Below are positions 25,188-34,117 of a stretch of DNA of 64,000 nt, one piece after another. A model generated the notes under the pieces. It made no database searches. It saw nothing but the letters and a program-made list of their open reading frames with translations, and had not been told where the DNA came from. Location of the stretch: NCBI GenBank assembly GCA_963784995.1, contig CAWATZ010000008.1:62001-126000 (forward strand), given 5' to 3'. A program made the translations under genes and the position numbers. Each line of letters opens with the position of its first letter. The stretch's first letter is position 1. The stretch comes from CAWATZ01 sp963784995 (GTDB lineage: Bacteria; Planctomycetota; Planctomycetia; Gemmatales; Gemmataceae).

Positions 25188-26589
25188 CGACCTCACCCCG
25201 CACGTCGGTCAGACGGAAGTCACGCCCGCCGAAGCGATACGTCAGCCGGGTGTGCTCGATGCCGAGCTGGTGCAGAATGGTCGCGTGCCAGTCATTGACG
25301 TGGACGGGATCGCGTGTCACGTTGTAGCCGAAGTCGTCCGTGCCGCCGTGGACGTGGCCGCGCTTGAAACCGCCGCCCGCCATCCACACGGTGAAACAGC
25401 GCGGATGATGATCGCGGCCGAACTTCCCGGCCAGGTCTCCCTGCCCATACGCCGTTCGGCCGAACTCGCCGCCCCAGATCACCAGCGTCTCGTCGAGCAG
25501 GCCGCGCCGCTTGAGATCTTTCAGCAGCGCCGCGGCCGGCTGATCGGTCGCCAGGCATTGCTGCTTCAGCCGGTTGGCCACGTCGCTGTGATGGTCCCAG
25601 CCGCGGTGGAACAGCTGCACAAAGCGCACGCCGCGCTCCACCAGTCGCCGCGCCAGCAGACAGTGCCGGGCGAACGAGCCGGGGGTCTTCACCTCGGGGC
25701 CGTACGTCTCCTGCACCTTCGGCGGCTCCTTCGAGACGTCCATCAATTCCGGCACACTCGTCTGCATCCGAAAGGCCAACTCGAAGGAGTTGATCCTTGC
25801 CTCGATCTCCGGGTCGCGTGTTTTCGACTGCTTGAGGCGATTGAGTTCGTTGATGCCCTCGATCAGGTCGCGGCGCGTTTGGGAATCGACCCCCGGCGGG
25901 TTCGACAGGTAGAGCACCGGGTCGGCGCCGGGCAGGAACTGAACGCCCTGATGCTGGCTGGGGAGGAATCCCGAGTGGAAGTAGCGCGACGGAATCGGCT
26001 GATCGAGCGGCCCGGAGAGCAGGACGACGAACGCGGGCAAGTCCCTGTTCTCGCTTCCCAGACCGTAGGACAGCCAGGAACCCATGCACGGCAATCCCGG
26101 TTGCGGCCTGCCGGTTTGCATAAAGGTGACGGCCGGGTCGTGATTGATCGGCTCGGAGTGCAGCGAGCGGATGACGCACAGTTCGTCGGCCGTCGTCGCC
26201 AGATGCGGAAGTAACTCCGTCATCTCGATGCCGCTCTTGCCCTTCTTGCTGGACTTGAACGGCGTGGACGCCGTCTTGAAACTCGCCTGGTTGCGGGTCA
26301 TGAGGGTGACGCGCTGCTCACCGAGGACCGACCTGGGTATCTCCTTGCCGTGCAGTTCCTGAAGCTTTGGCTTGGGGTCGAACAGATCGACGTGCGACGG
26401 CCCGCCGGCCATGAAGAGATAGATGACGTTCTTGACCCTGGCAGGGAAGTGCGGCGCGGCAGAGGCTTTCTCGCCGAGAAGCGATGCCAGCGCCGCAATG
26501 CCGAGCCCGGCAGACGTCCGCTGGAGGAAACGGCGGCGACTGACGACGTTGCAAGAGGCATCCAATTGAGAGTCAATCATCACACCCAC
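25168..26589 (-). CDS. DUF1501 domain protein (sulfatase-like), Tat-exported
   Basis: 473 aa. The N-terminus has a twin-arginine signal (SRRRFLQRTSAGLGIAALAS). The DUF1501 body follows, with VIYLFMAGGPSHVDLFDPKP, ELLPHLATTADELCVIRSLH, RRLVERGVRFVQLFHRGWDH, LVIWGGEFGRT and GRDHHPRCFTVWMAGGGFK. The fold is related to alkaline phosphatase/sulfatase, and the conserved D and H residues in these blocks resemble its metal site. In planctomycetes such genes sit next to DUF1549/DUF1553 cytochrome-like genes, as here. A role in breaking down complex sulfated glycans has been suggested for the pair but is not proven. Confidence 0.9.
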   Translation of the reverse strand: MGVMIDSQLDASCNVVSRRRFLQRTSAGLGIAALASLLGEKASAAPHFPARVKNVIYLFMAGGPSHVDLFDPKPKLQELHGKEIPRSVLGEQRVTLMTRNQASFKTASTPFKSSKKGKSGIEMTELLPHLATTADELCVIRSLHSEPINHDPAVTFMQTGRPQPGLPCMGSWLSYGLGSENRDLPAFVVLLSGPLDQPIPSRYFHSGFLPSQHQGVQFLPGADPVLYLSNPPGVDSQTRRDLIEGINELNRLKQSKTRDPEIEARINSFELAFRMQTSVPELMDVSKEPPKVQETYGPEVKTPGSFARHCLLARRLVERGVRFVQLFHRGWDHHSDVANRLKQQCLATDQPAAALLKDLKRRGLLDETLVIWGGEFGRTAYGQGDLAGKFGRDHHPRCFTVWMAGGGFKRGHVHGGTDDFGYNVTRDPVHVNDWHATILHQLGIEHTRLTYRFGGRDFRLTDVRGEVVKDILK

Positions 26590-26599
26590 TCCCGGTTCT

Positions 26600-29164
26600 T
26601 CATTCGCGCGTCAGCGTCTCGTCAAGATTGAGGATGAGGTTCGCCAACCCCGTCCAGGCCGCATGTTCCGCGGCATCGAGCTTTCTGGGACCCATCTTCT
26701 TGACAGCCCCCACCACCTTGGCTGCCGCCTCCGTGTCCTTGCGGTAACGCTCCAGCAGCAGCCGATGCCGCGTCTTGACGACCTGCATTTCCTGCTTGTC
26801 CGGCTTCCGGGCCAGGGCGACGCGGAAACGCAAAGTCGATGCGACCTTCCAGGTTTGCCGGCCCTTCAATGAGCACGCGCCGGGCGAATGCACCAGCCGC
26901 CTCGACGAAGGTGGGATCATTGAGCGTCACCAGTGCCTGCAAGGGCGTGTTGGTCCGCGACCGCAAGACCGTACATTCCTCACGGCTCGGGGCATCGAAG
27001 AGGGCGAACATCGGATGCAGACTCGTCCGACGCCAGAAGGTGTACATGCCGCGCCGATGAGCGTCTTCGCCCTGACTGACCATCCATTGCCACTTCTCGT
27101 ACTTGCCCTGGTAGAAGTCCGGCGGCTGATACGGCATCACCGACGGCCCGCCGATCCGGTCGCTCAACAGGCCGGCGATGGCCAGGGCGTTGTCGCGCAC
27201 CTGCTCGGCGCCATGGCGGAAACGAGCCTGGCGATACAGCAGCCGATTGCTCGGATCGACGTCCGGCGCCTTGACCGGGAAAGCCGACGACTGACGATAG
27301 GTCGCCGAGAGTGCCATCCTCTTCAGCATCGCCTTGGTGTCCCAGCCCGAGGCGACGTACTCGGTCGCGAGCCAATCGAGCAGTTCCGGGTGCGACGGCA
27401 GCTCGCCCTGCGCGCCGAAGTCGCCGATCGTCTTGACGAGACCGACGCCGAACATTTGCGCCAGAGACGATTGACGGCCACTCGCGCCGTCAGGGGGTGC
27501 TCGGGACTGACCAGCCATTTCGCCAGCCCGAGACGATTGCGCGGAGCGTCCCTGGGCAGCGGCGGGAAGATGCCGGGTACGTCGCGCTCGACCTTCTCGC
27601 CGCGTTTCTGAAAGTCGCCCCGAATCAGGACGTACGCGTCGCGCGGCTTCGCCATCTCCTCGCTGATGAGCACGTACGGGATGCTCTCCTCAATCTTTTT
27701 CCGCCGGGCCAGCAGCTCGTCGATTTTCTTGTTGAGCGGATCGAAGACGTCACGCGCGTCCTTGAAGACGAAACGTACATAATAGTCGCGGAGGACCTTT
27801 TTCTGAGCGTCCGTCCTCCTGTCGGTGGGGATACGTAGGGTCGCCCTCACTTCGGCAGGCAGTTTGGCGTTGCTTTCCGCGACCTTTTCCCAGGCTTTTT
27901 GCGACAGGAGAGGTTGCTTTTCATTCAGCCTGCTCCAATCGACGTACAGGAAGTTCTTCAGTTGTGCGTCAATGGCGGCCTGGAACCCGGCCAGATCTTT
28001 TTTCACGTAGACCAGCTCCTTCACCTGCTCGGGCCTGGGCATCTCGATAAGCGGCGGCAGGGGCAGGTTGTGGTTGCCGCTGACCATCGGCTCCTTGATC
28101 CCCGTGAAAAAGGCATAGAGCTGGTAGAACTCCTTCTGCGAGATCGGGTCGTACTTGTGCGAATGGCACTCGGCGCAACCCAGCGTCAAACCCAACCACA
28201 CCTGGCCGAGCGTGTTGGTGCGGTCCACCGTGTAGCGGACGACGAATTCCTCGGGGTCCGAACCGTTCTCCTCGTTGAAGCGGGTATTGCGATTGAACCC
28301 GCTGGCGATTTTGTTTGCCGTCGTCGGATTGGGGAGCAGATCGCCTGCCAACTGCTGGATGGTGAACTCGTCGAAGGGAAGGTTCCTGTTGTAGGCATTG
28401 ATGACCCAGTCGCGCCACATCCACATCTGCCGGGTCGAGTCGTATTCGTATCCCGACGTGTCGCCGAAGCGAGCCAGGTCGAGCCAGAGATTGGCCATCT
28501 TCTCGCCGTAGCGCGGCGAGGCCAGCAGGCGTTCGACGAGCTTCTCGTAGGCGTCGGGCGAGGCGTCGGCCAAAAAGTGGTCCACTTCCTGCAACGTCGG
28601 CGGCAGGCCGGTCAGGTCGAGGGTGACGCGCCGGATCAGTGTCGCCTTGTCAGCTTCAGGAGACGCCGCCAGCCCGGCGGCCCGACGTGTTGCGCTGACG
28701 AAGGCATCGATCGGGTTTCGGATGTCGTCTTTCGCATCGCGGAATACCGGCACGGCCGGCCGCCGTGGTGGGACGAACGCCCAGTGCTGTCTGAAGTCCG
28801 CGCCCTGTTCAATCCAGCGGCGCAGCAGCAGCTTCTGCTGGTCGCTGAGAGGCTTCTTGACCTCGGGTGGCGGCATGAGCCGCGCAGCTTTTTCGGCCTC
28901 GATCCGGCTGATGAGGGCGCTGCCGGCAGGGTCTCCGGGAACGACGGCGGGCTTGCCTTGTTTTCTGCGAGCAAGGGCGGCGGCGCGAGAATCGAGGCGC
29001 AGTTCGGCCTCGCGCGTGCTGTCATCGGGGCCGTGGCAGCTCCAGCAGTGACTGGCGAGAATGGGCCGGATGTCGCGGGAGTAATCGATCTTCGGATCTG
29101 CCGCCGCGGCGTGCGAGGCCGGCAGGAACAGGGAAAGCACGGCGAGAAGTATGATGCGAATCAC
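26600..29164 (-). CDS. Planctomycete cytochrome C / DUF1549 / DUF1553 protein (two one-base frame changes)
   Basis: A secreted multidomain protein. The likely GTG start at 29164 gives a signal peptide (IRIILLAVLSLFLPASHAAA). Next is the Planctomycete cytochrome C domain with its haem motif CWSCH. DUF1549 follows (LTGLPPTLQEVDHFLADASP, GCAECHSHKYDPISQKEFY), then DUF1553 (ARVAVNRLW, PSHPELLDWLATEYVASGWD, NTPLQALVTLNDPTFVEAA). Frame breaks near 27470 and 26850 each restore with one base, and the gene ends at 26600. It lies 11 bp upstream of the DUF1501 gene in the same direction, the usual planctomycete pair. Confidence 0.85.
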
Positions 29165-29215
29165 GCGAGTGTTACCGTCATCGAGGGTGTGGGGGGATGC
29201 CAGGCTGCATCTTGC

Positions 29216-29273
29216 GTTAGCCCGACGCGCAGCAGCGAGGGAGAGAAGACCCTCGCTAGCGCGTCGGGCTAAC
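29216..29273. repeat. GTTAGCCCGACGCGC inverted repeat overlapping the end of the LCCL gene
   Basis: A 15-bp perfect outer stem (GTTAGCCCGACGCGC, 29216-29230, and its complement 29259-29273) with a weaker inner stem. The right arm encodes the last residues and stop of the LCCL-domain gene. Confidence 0.75.
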
Positions 29274-30218
29274 GGCTTCGATCCGATAGGAGCCCAACCA
29301 ATCGCCCCAGCTGTTACTGATGATGCCATTGCGTTCCGAGCCGGTGTACTGCTGCTCGCCTGGCAGAATCGTCACCTTGACAACCGCCTTCTGGCCGACC
29401 TTGACGATGCCGCCATGAACAGCCGCCGTCGCCAGGAAGGAGTCATCCGTGTAGACGCCCGTGCCCCAGATGGAGCCGGTGTTCTGACCGGTGATCTCGA
29501 AGAGGAAGGACTTGCCGTTCTGACCGCGGAACTCGACCAGTGTGCCGGGTTCGGCCATGACACCCGGCTTCGGAGCTGCAGCGCGGGGACTCCTGCCTTT
29601 CACCGCCTCAACCTTGAAACTGCCTTGAAAGGCGGCAAAGTCGTTGGTCGTGATCCCGTTACGCATTGAGCCGCGATACTTCTGCTCCCCGGGCAGGATC
29701 GTTACCTTGACCACAGCCTTGTGGCCGACCTTCAGAACGCCCGCATGCACTGCGGCGGCGGCGAGAGACGAGTCATCGGTATAGACGTCGGTGCCCCAGA
29801 CGGCGCCGATCTGCGCGCCCGTCACCTCGAAGTAAAACACCTTGCCGTTCTGACCGCGGAGGCTGACCACGTTTCCCGGAGCAGGCGCGGCGCCGGCGAT
29901 GCGGCCGGTCTTCAGCTCCTCGACCTCATCGGCTACCACCTCCGCCTGGGAGGCCTTGCCTTCTTTCTCCAGCCGTTTGCCGAGTTCTTCCAGCTGGGCG
30001 ATGAGCTTCTTCTTGCGCTCGATGAGTTCCTCCTCGGCTTGTTGCTGGGCTTGCTGAGCCTTTTTGAGGAGTTCCTCCGTTTTCTTGACGATCTCCCCGC
30101 TGGCCTTCTCGTGCTCCTCAAGGAGTTTCCTGGCCTCAGCGGGCAAATCTTCATTCGCCCACGCGGGCGCGACCACGATCAGGAACAGACCGAACGCGAA
30201 CAGACGGCACAGGTTCAT
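29256..30218 (-). CDS. Exported coiled-coil protein with two LCCL domains
   Basis: 320 aa. The signal peptide is MNLCRLFAFGLFLIVVAPAW with the cut near Ala. Residues about 25-95 form a long charged coiled coil rich in E, K and Q. Two LCCL domains follow (about 110-205 and 220-318). Each has IWGT-VYTDDS, an A-A-VH-G--KVG-KAVVKVTILPGEQ-Y segment and a terminal GS--NGI motif. LCCL modules are extracellular binding domains; here probably cell-surface or periplasmic. The ATG at 30218 is preceded by GAGGAG. The last six residues (AVSPTR) and the stop lie in a repeat arm, so the original C-terminus may have been replaced. Confidence 0.8.
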   Translation of the reverse strand: MNLCRLFAFGLFLIVVAPAWANEDLPAEARKLLEEHEKASGEIVKKTEELLKKAQQAQQQAEEELIERKKKLIAQLEELGKRLEKEGKASQAEVVADEVEELKTGRIAGAAPAPGNVVSLRGQNGKVFYFEVTGAQIGAVWGTDVYTDDSSLAAAAVHAGVLKVGHKAVVKVTILPGEQKYRGSMRNGITTNDFAAFQGSFKVEAVKGRSPRAAAPKPGVMAEPGTLVEFRGQNGKSFLFEITGQNTGSIWGTGVYTDDSFLATAAVHGGIVKVGQKAVVKVTILPGEQQYTGSERNGIISNSWGDWLGSYRIEAVSPTR

Positions 30219-30649
30219 GGGCTCCTCGCTCAGTCCCGGGTGAATGGGGGGTAGTGCCCCGGTCTTTCCAGATCGCCGCCCTTCGTGGTCGCGGTTTCGA
30301 TTCCAGCCAATGACGTTACCCGATCGAAGGACTGATTTCAACGATATTACTGCCCTGGCGCGAGCTAATCAACTGCCGTGGCCAGGCGACCGCCAGGGGG
30401 ACGCGGGCCAGGACGTTCTTTCCCCCGGCACGACTTGGCCGCTGACCCGCCGGGAGTGCGTTCACAAGCGGCCGGCGGGGTCCATACCGCCAGGCAAGCC
30501 CTCGCCGGCCCGGCAACCGGTCTGTCCTCCCGCCCGCGTGGAGCCGGAGCGCTCACCCGCTTGGCGCGGACCAGGTCGGCGGATATGCTGTCATATCGGT
30601 CCGAGATAGCGTGGTGGCCGGAGCGGGCGCAAGGGCAGCGGGGTGATCG
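30219..30649. other. Intergenic region, 431 bp
   Basis: No convincing gene. The only structured element I see is GATATG-N4-CATATC (30582-30597), a small inverted repeat 53 bp before the next start that could be an operator. Confidence 0.5.
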
Positions 30650-31099
30650 ATGCCGTCAATGTCGGAATCACAATCCGGGTTCGAGATTCAGCACGAGGAT
30701 ATCCTCACGCTGCCCGAAGCCGCTGCGTACCTGCGGGTGCAGGAAAAGGCAGTGGTGGAGATGGCGACAGCTGGAGACATTCCAGGCCGGCAAATTGGCG
30801 GGGAGTGGCGGTTCTCCCGCAGGGCGCTTGAGGACTGGGTGAGATTCCCCGGTCTTCATGCCCGTGATTATTGGCGGCTTCACCCACACTGGTTCTTTGA
30901 GTCGCCGTTCATGGATGAATTCTTGGCTGTGCTGGAAAAGCGGATGCAGGTGCATTTCAGCCAAAGGCAAATGAAGGAAATAGCCCCCAGGCCAGGCTCA
31001 AAGCAAGCAGTCCTGAAGCGATTCGGCATCCTCAGTGATGCCGAAGACTTGCAAGAGCAGCTTGAGATCATTCGCAAGCGGCGGGAGACTGGCGGATGA
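30650..31099 (+). CDS. Antitoxin-like protein with excisionase-type DNA-binding domain
   Basis: 149 aa. The N-terminal half has the excisionase/MerR-type winged helix: LTLPEAAAYLRVQEKAVVEM, then DIPGRQIGGEWRFSRRALEDW. The C-terminal half is helical and basic. The stop overlaps the ATG of a PIN-domain gene (ATGA), the usual toxin-antitoxin layout. The start could be ATG 30650 or 30659. The inverted repeat GATATG-N4-CATATC at 30582-30597 is a candidate autoregulatory site. The partner toxin is truncated, so the system is probably not functional. Confidence 0.75.
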   Translation: MPSMSESQSGFEIQHEDILTLPEAAAYLRVQEKAVVEMATAGDIPGRQIGGEWRFSRRALEDWVRFPGLHARDYWRLHPHWFFESPFMDEFLAVLEKRMQVHFSQRQMKEIAPRPGSKQAVLKRFGILSDAEDLQEQLEIIRKRRETGG

Positions 31100-31245
31100 T
31101 CGTCTTTGATACGGATGTCATCACGCTGCTGACTTATGGGCAAACCCCAAAACTCAAAGAGCGGATCGCCGGGGTGCCTGAAGATGCCTCCCTGCTACCC
31201 GGCGAAGGAGTGAATGCGCCCTGGGGCATTGCCAGCTTGAGATGA
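31096..31245 (+). pseudogene. Truncated VapC-like PIN toxin
   Basis: Starts MIVFDTDVITLLTYGQTPKL, with the first catalytic Asp of PIN domains (D5) and the typical second acidic position (D7). The sequence loses similarity after about 31 residues and stops at 49, whereas PIN toxins are about 130 aa. The remaining catalytic acids are absent. The ATG overlaps the antitoxin stop. Confidence 0.65.
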
Positions 31246-31249
31246 CCGT

Positions 31250-32260
31250 ATGGCCAGGGAAAAGAAACCACGTGGGTCCGATGCCAAGCTGGCCCGGCTT
31301 CATGCCATGCGCAACCAGCCAGCCACTTTGGAAACCACTCTGGAACTGCGCCGCTATCTGGCGGATGCTTCCAGTTTCATCGTGGCGGAGGCGGCCAGGA
31401 TCATCAAGGATCAAACCGTACCCGAACTGGTCGTCGATCTCGTGGCCGCGTTCGATCGTTTGATGATTGATCCGGAAGAGAGCGACAAGCAATGCCGGGC
31501 CAAGGTCGAGATCGTGGATGCCCTGAACCGGCTGGAGTACGCCGAACCGGACGTGTTCCTGCGCGGCCTGACCCACCGTCAGAATCGCCGCTTCGGTGCG
31601 CCCGGCCAGGATGCAGCCGGAGCACTGCGGGCGTTGTGCGCTTTCGGTCTGGCCAGGATCGCTCATCCCGGTGCTGTGCTGCTGCTGACCGAGTTGCTGC
31701 TCGACAGCGACGACACGGCCCGGGTGGGAGCGGCCCGCGCTTTCGGCGGCACCGGATCGCTCGCCGCCGTTCCCCTGCTGCGTTACAAGGTGCGGACCGG
31801 CGATCGGCTGATCGACGTCATCAGTGAGTGTTTTGCTTCGCTGCTGACCCTGTCATTCGAGGAATCGTTGCCATTCGTGGCCCGCTATCTGCAAGCCCAG
31901 GAGAACACGCTGCAAGGATCTGCCGTGTTCGCCCTGGCCGAGACGCGCCGGCCGGAAGCTTTCGCCGTCCTGAGGGATTCCTGGCCGGGGGTGCCGGCCG
32001 ATCTCCGCGAATCGCTGTTGGTTGCTCTGGCCCTGTTCCGTATGCCGACCGCAAATGACTTCCTCATCGGCTTGATTGCCGGCAAGGACCCGAGTGCCCA
32101 CGCTGCCCTGTCGGCGTTGGCCATTTACCGGGACAATCCGAAGACCAGGGCCAGCATCGCGGCCGCGGTGGAGGACAACGGTGCGGAGTCGGTGCGGGAG
32201 TGGTTCAGGAAGAAGTTCCCGGCGGAATCAGAGGCGAAGGTGAAAAAGGGGACACCCTGA
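31250..32260 (+). CDS. HEAT-repeat protein
   Basis: 336 aa with no signal or membrane helix. From about residue 40 it is built of paired helices with HEAT/PBS-lyase-like spacing (IIKDQTVPELVVDLVAAFDR, ALCAFGLARIAHPGAVLLLT, VGAARAFGGTGSLAAVPLLR, LQGSAVFALAETRRPEAFAV). The N-terminus is basic. Such proteins act as scaffolds; the partner is unknown. It starts 4 nt after the truncated toxin, so it may once have been a separate gene brought next to it by deletion of the toxin body. Confidence 0.7.
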   Translation: MAREKKPRGSDAKLARLHAMRNQPATLETTLELRRYLADASSFIVAEAARIIKDQTVPELVVDLVAAFDRLMIDPEESDKQCRAKVEIVDALNRLEYAEPDVFLRGLTHRQNRRFGAPGQDAAGALRALCAFGLARIAHPGAVLLLTELLLDSDDTARVGAARAFGGTGSLAAVPLLRYKVRTGDRLIDVISECFASLLTLSFEESLPFVARYLQAQENTLQGSAVFALAETRRPEAFAVLRDSWPGVPADLRESLLVALALFRMPTANDFLIGLIAGKDPSAHAALSALAIYRDNPKTRASIAAAVEDNGAESVREWFRKKFPAESEAKVKKGTP

Positions 32261-32394
32261 ATCCCTGACGCGAACCATTTGCTGCTGCTGACCGGCAGCG
32301 CGAAGTGGGTTTCGTCGTAGTTCAGCGCTGCAACGACTCGTTCGGCCGCGCGGCAGTGGGAGATACGACTGTGGACCGCTCGCTCCGACAGTTG

Positions 32395-32931
32395 ATGAAG
32401 GTGATGCCGCCCCTCAAAGAGCAGCGGCACACGAAGGTGAATTGGGAGCGATTGGAAAAGCATGTCGGCCTGACCTACCCGGATAGCTTCAAGGGCTTCG
32501 TGAGCGTCTATGGGTCGTCCCACTGGTTTGAAATGCTTCTCCCCTTCTACTCGACCGCAAGGACTGTCCGGCTCGTCCAGGAGTATGTGAAGAGCGTTGG
32601 CGAGAAACTGCGATGGCTCGCCGGGAACACATACGACGCGAAGCGCAACAAGTTGGACCTCCCGCTCTACCCAGAGGAGGGAGGCATGTTTCCGTTCATA
32701 GAGGACATCGACGGACCGATGTACTGCTGGCTCACCGAGGCGAAGGACCCGAACCGCTGGCCCGTGTACTGCTGGATGAGGGGACCGATCACTGTCCTCC
32801 CCGACGCGACGATCTCGGGAATGTTCTTGGGTTTCCTGGAACGCTCGCCCCGGATGGTTCAACTTTGGGGCGATGTGCAGGACTACGAGCCAGAGCGCAT
32901 CCGCATCGCCGACGTGTGTATCGAGAGCTGA
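32395..32931 (+). CDS. SMI1/KNR4-like (SUKH) protein
   Basis: 178 aa from the ATG at 32395. The N-terminal part matches the SUKH core: WERLEKHVGLTYPDSFKGFV then YGSSHWFEMLLPFYS. It ends with an acidic, tryptophan-containing segment (GDVQDYEPERIRI). SUKH proteins are common immunity proteins against contact-dependent or polymorphic toxins, but no toxin gene is beside it. The open frame extends upstream to 32305, but that part looks non-coding. It sits in a group of accessory genes with the TIGR02996 protein. Confidence 0.65.
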   Translation: MKVMPPLKEQRHTKVNWERLEKHVGLTYPDSFKGFVSVYGSSHWFEMLLPFYSTARTVRLVQEYVKSVGEKLRWLAGNTYDAKRNKLDLPLYPEEGGMFPFIEDIDGPMYCWLTEAKDPNRWPVYCWMRGPITVLPDATISGMFLGFLERSPRMVQLWGDVQDYEPERIRIADVCIES

Positions 32932-33058
32932 CAAGGTGTTTTCGCCGAACAATCCGCTACCCCGGCCCGGCCACGCGAATGAGTCTTGCCGAGTTCCCTG
33001 CCGTGCTCGCGTGAGCCGGCTGGTGAGCTTGCTGTTCACATAAGAAGCAGAGGGCGGC

Positions 33059-33904
33059 ATGGGGAATGACGACGGGTTTGTCAGCGCTATTCTGGCAAGC
33101 CCGGAGGATGAAATCCTGCGGTCGGTGTACGCCGACTGGCTTGAAGACCGCGACGACCCGCGAGGCGCATTTCTCCGGTTGCTCGGAGAGTGGGAGCGCT
33201 GTTGGGATGGAGGAGGTGTCCCCTCAACTTCCCTCACTGCCCGCTTGGAAGAGTTGCGGAACCGGATTGACCCGGGGTGGGTGGCGGTTATGAGTACATT
33301 GGGGGTCAAATCCGAGCCGTTTGCGTTGTGGCTTGAGTCCAGCGATGCCCCTCTGACTGAACGCCTCGTGATTCGGGGAATCAGAAGGAGATACCAGCGA
33401 AACAGAAACTGTCAGCCCGGAGGATTGGTCGCCTTCGCGACGCAGTATTTGTTGCGTGAACCGCCGGACAATGGGCTTACCACCGATCTCCAGATGCTCG
33501 CCGACCTGAGTTCAGGGCTTGGGGAGTGCTACTACGGCTCTTCCGACTTCATCATCTATTCGTTCATTGCTGATCTCCATGCAACAGGAGAGCAGCCCAC
33601 CGCCGGAGAAATCCTTACTGCACTCAAGGCTCGCGACTTCCGTGGCGAAGGGAGCGGCGAGCATTATGAAGACTTCATCAGCAACGAGTACCGGAGGCAG
33701 CACTTCTTCATTCATGACGGCACCGAGGAGTCGCGGGAAATCCACACGGTTCTTGCCAAACACATTGCACCCGCCCGCATGTGGTATGTACTCCTTCGCA
33801 CTCGTAACCAGCAGTGCCTCCGGGAGGCCGTTCACTTTGCCGTGGGACCATCACCCCACGGGAACCGGATTGTAGGCGTGGTCGCGGGAGGCTTTTGGGG
33901 GTGA
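33059..33904 (+). CDS. TIGR02996 repeat-companion domain protein
   Basis: 281 aa. The N-terminus is the planctomycete TIGR02996 domain: a FVSAILASPEDEILRSVYAD start, then WLEDRDDPRGAFLRL. The remaining 230 residues are not recognised. TIGR02996 domains are highly amplified in Gemmata-like genomes; their role is unknown. The ATG at 33059 has an AG-rich leader (AGAGGGCGGC). No signal peptide. Confidence 0.7.
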   Translation: MGNDDGFVSAILASPEDEILRSVYADWLEDRDDPRGAFLRLLGEWERCWDGGGVPSTSLTARLEELRNRIDPGWVAVMSTLGVKSEPFALWLESSDAPLTERLVIRGIRRRYQRNRNCQPGGLVAFATQYLLREPPDNGLTTDLQMLADLSSGLGECYYGSSDFIIYSFIADLHATGEQPTAGEILTALKARDFRGEGSGEHYEDFISNEYRRQHFFIHDGTEESREIHTVLAKHIAPARMWYVLLRTRNQQCLREAVHFAVGPSPHGNRIVGVVAGGFWG

Positions 33905-34117
33905 AGCGGCCAAGCAAAGTTATGTAGAACCAGCGGCTGTTGCTGACGCGGGCGCACCACAACACTACAATCCAGAAGTAGATGCGACTCGAACTAGCGG
34001 CTATAGCGGCCCAACCTTTCAGGGCGTGGCGCGTTCCAGTCGCGCTCGGCGGGCTGCTGAGCCTTGTCCTTCGACCCTGAGGGGCCGGTGTGATTGCGAG
34101 ACAGGGGAGGGCGACGG

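Noticed and set aside
27825..29272. Long plus-strand open frame opposite the DUF1549/1553 gene
   Set aside because: It is antisense to a clearly conserved protein and has no plausible domain or ribosome-binding site.
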